35,042 nt of DNA from the NCBI GenBank assembly GCA_018303785.1, contig JAGVXM010000040.1, positions 1 to 35,042 of the forward strand, given 5' to 3'. Below the pieces are notes generated by a model. That model saw only the letters and a program-made list of their open reading frames with translations. It was not told the DNA's origin and searched no databases. Origin of the DNA: Candidatus Pacearchaeota archaeon. GTDB taxonomy: Archaea; Nanobdellota; Nanobdellia; Pacearchaeales; GW2011-AR1. The number at the start of each line of letters is the position of its first letter. Positions within the stretch are counted from its first letter, which is position 1. Shown here one piece after another: positions 34,481-35,042 of this stretch. Position numbers and translations under genes: made by a program.

Positions 34481-34840
34481 ACTATAATATCGAAATGTAT
34501 ATTATAAATTTATTGCTTAAGGATCATCGATGTGGAGTCCTAATATTATTTCGCTTTTTTATTTCATGCCATGTATCTTGTTCATTCATGTTCAATTAAC
34601 CTCAAAAATTCTCCGACAATAGATTCGGGTCTTCTTTTTCTTATAAACGCTTCGTGGGGAGTTTCTCCCCATTCAAGCGTTAATGCGCCGTGCAAACGAT
34701 TGTTATACCAATAAATCCATTCTTTTAATGTTTTAAATCTCCAGCGATGCTTGTCATATTCCAGCCATAATCTTTCAAGCTTTCCATTTGTTTGTGGTAT
34801 ATGCTGTATTTTTTGTGAAAATCAAGAAAACCTTGTGTGT

Positions 34841-34862
34841 ACCACACACTAAAGTGTGTGGT
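34841..34862. repeat. Palindrome ACCACACAC-TAAA-GTGTGTGGT
   Basis: Perfect 9-bp stem, TAAA loop. Confidence 0.9.
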
Positions 34863-34887
34863 TTGTTTTGGTTTTCTGGATGATCCA

Positions 34888-34941
34888 AAATCTAAAACTT
34901 TAAAGCTACGACCACATTCTAAAGAATGTGGTTTTAGATTT
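34888..34941. repeat. Composite palindrome: outer AAATCTAAAAC/GTTTTAGATTT arms around ACCACATTC-TAAA-GAATGTGGT
   Basis: Outer 11-bp arms 34888-34898 and 34931-34941; inner 34911-34932. Confidence 0.85.
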
Positions 34942-35042
34942 ATGGACATAAAAATAATTCAAATGCTGATTTTGAATTAGAATTCCTTTCTTTTTTATTG
35001 GAAAAGAACTCTGCTCCACGATCAGTATTAACTTGGAAAATC

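Larger units (their letters stand above)
34583..35042 (-). pseudogene. IS481-like transposase (rve integrase core), disrupted; continues past window edge
   Basis: Minus strand: FQVNTDRGAEFFSNKK... [insertion] ...FLDFHKKYSI / QTNGKLERLWLEYDKHRWRFKTLKEWIYWYNNRLHGALTLEWGETPHEAFIRKRRPESIVGEFLRLIEHE*. Confidence 0.8.

Noticed and set aside
34725-34949. 74-aa minus ORF as a real protein
   Set aside because: It spans the palindromic insertion and an out-of-frame part of the IS481-like pseudogene.

Overview
AT-rich archaeal chromosomal segment. Archaeal markers are a class III-type pilin, FlaI/TadA and T2SF-like secretion genes, a KaiC-like ATPase, archaeal-type ThrRS, DtdA, AbrB-fold antitoxins and TATA-box promoters. 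It looks DPANN/euryarchaeal-like, but I cannot place it from the sequence alone. Housekeeping content: CorA-like transporter, a membrane/glycan cluster, MsrA and MsrB, ThrRS, a PIN protein, tRNA-Ser(GCT), endonuclease III, SNF2 helicase plus a zinc-finger partner, DtdA, Sua5/YrdC, and a type IV pilus operon with a pilin. Accessory content: two decayed IS200/IS605-like TnpA copies, a decayed IS481-like transposase at the right edge that contains a two-palindrome insertion, two AbrB-type toxin-antitoxin modules, and several gene fragments. The main discovery is an apparent 5,142-bp transposon-like unit at 13733-18874. It has perfect 24-bp terminal inverted repeats and flanking 9-bp direct repeats matching at 8 of 9 positions. 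It carries a DDE transposase, a convergent DNA methyltransferase/PD-(D/E)XK endonuclease pair, an AbrB-like regulator with a 13-bp operator-like palindrome, and an uncharacterised wHTH + 370-aa two-gene operon. A second discovery is that the two TA modules, which have different toxin families, share the same promoter/operator architecture (TTTATATA - TAAGATnnATCTTA - ATG).
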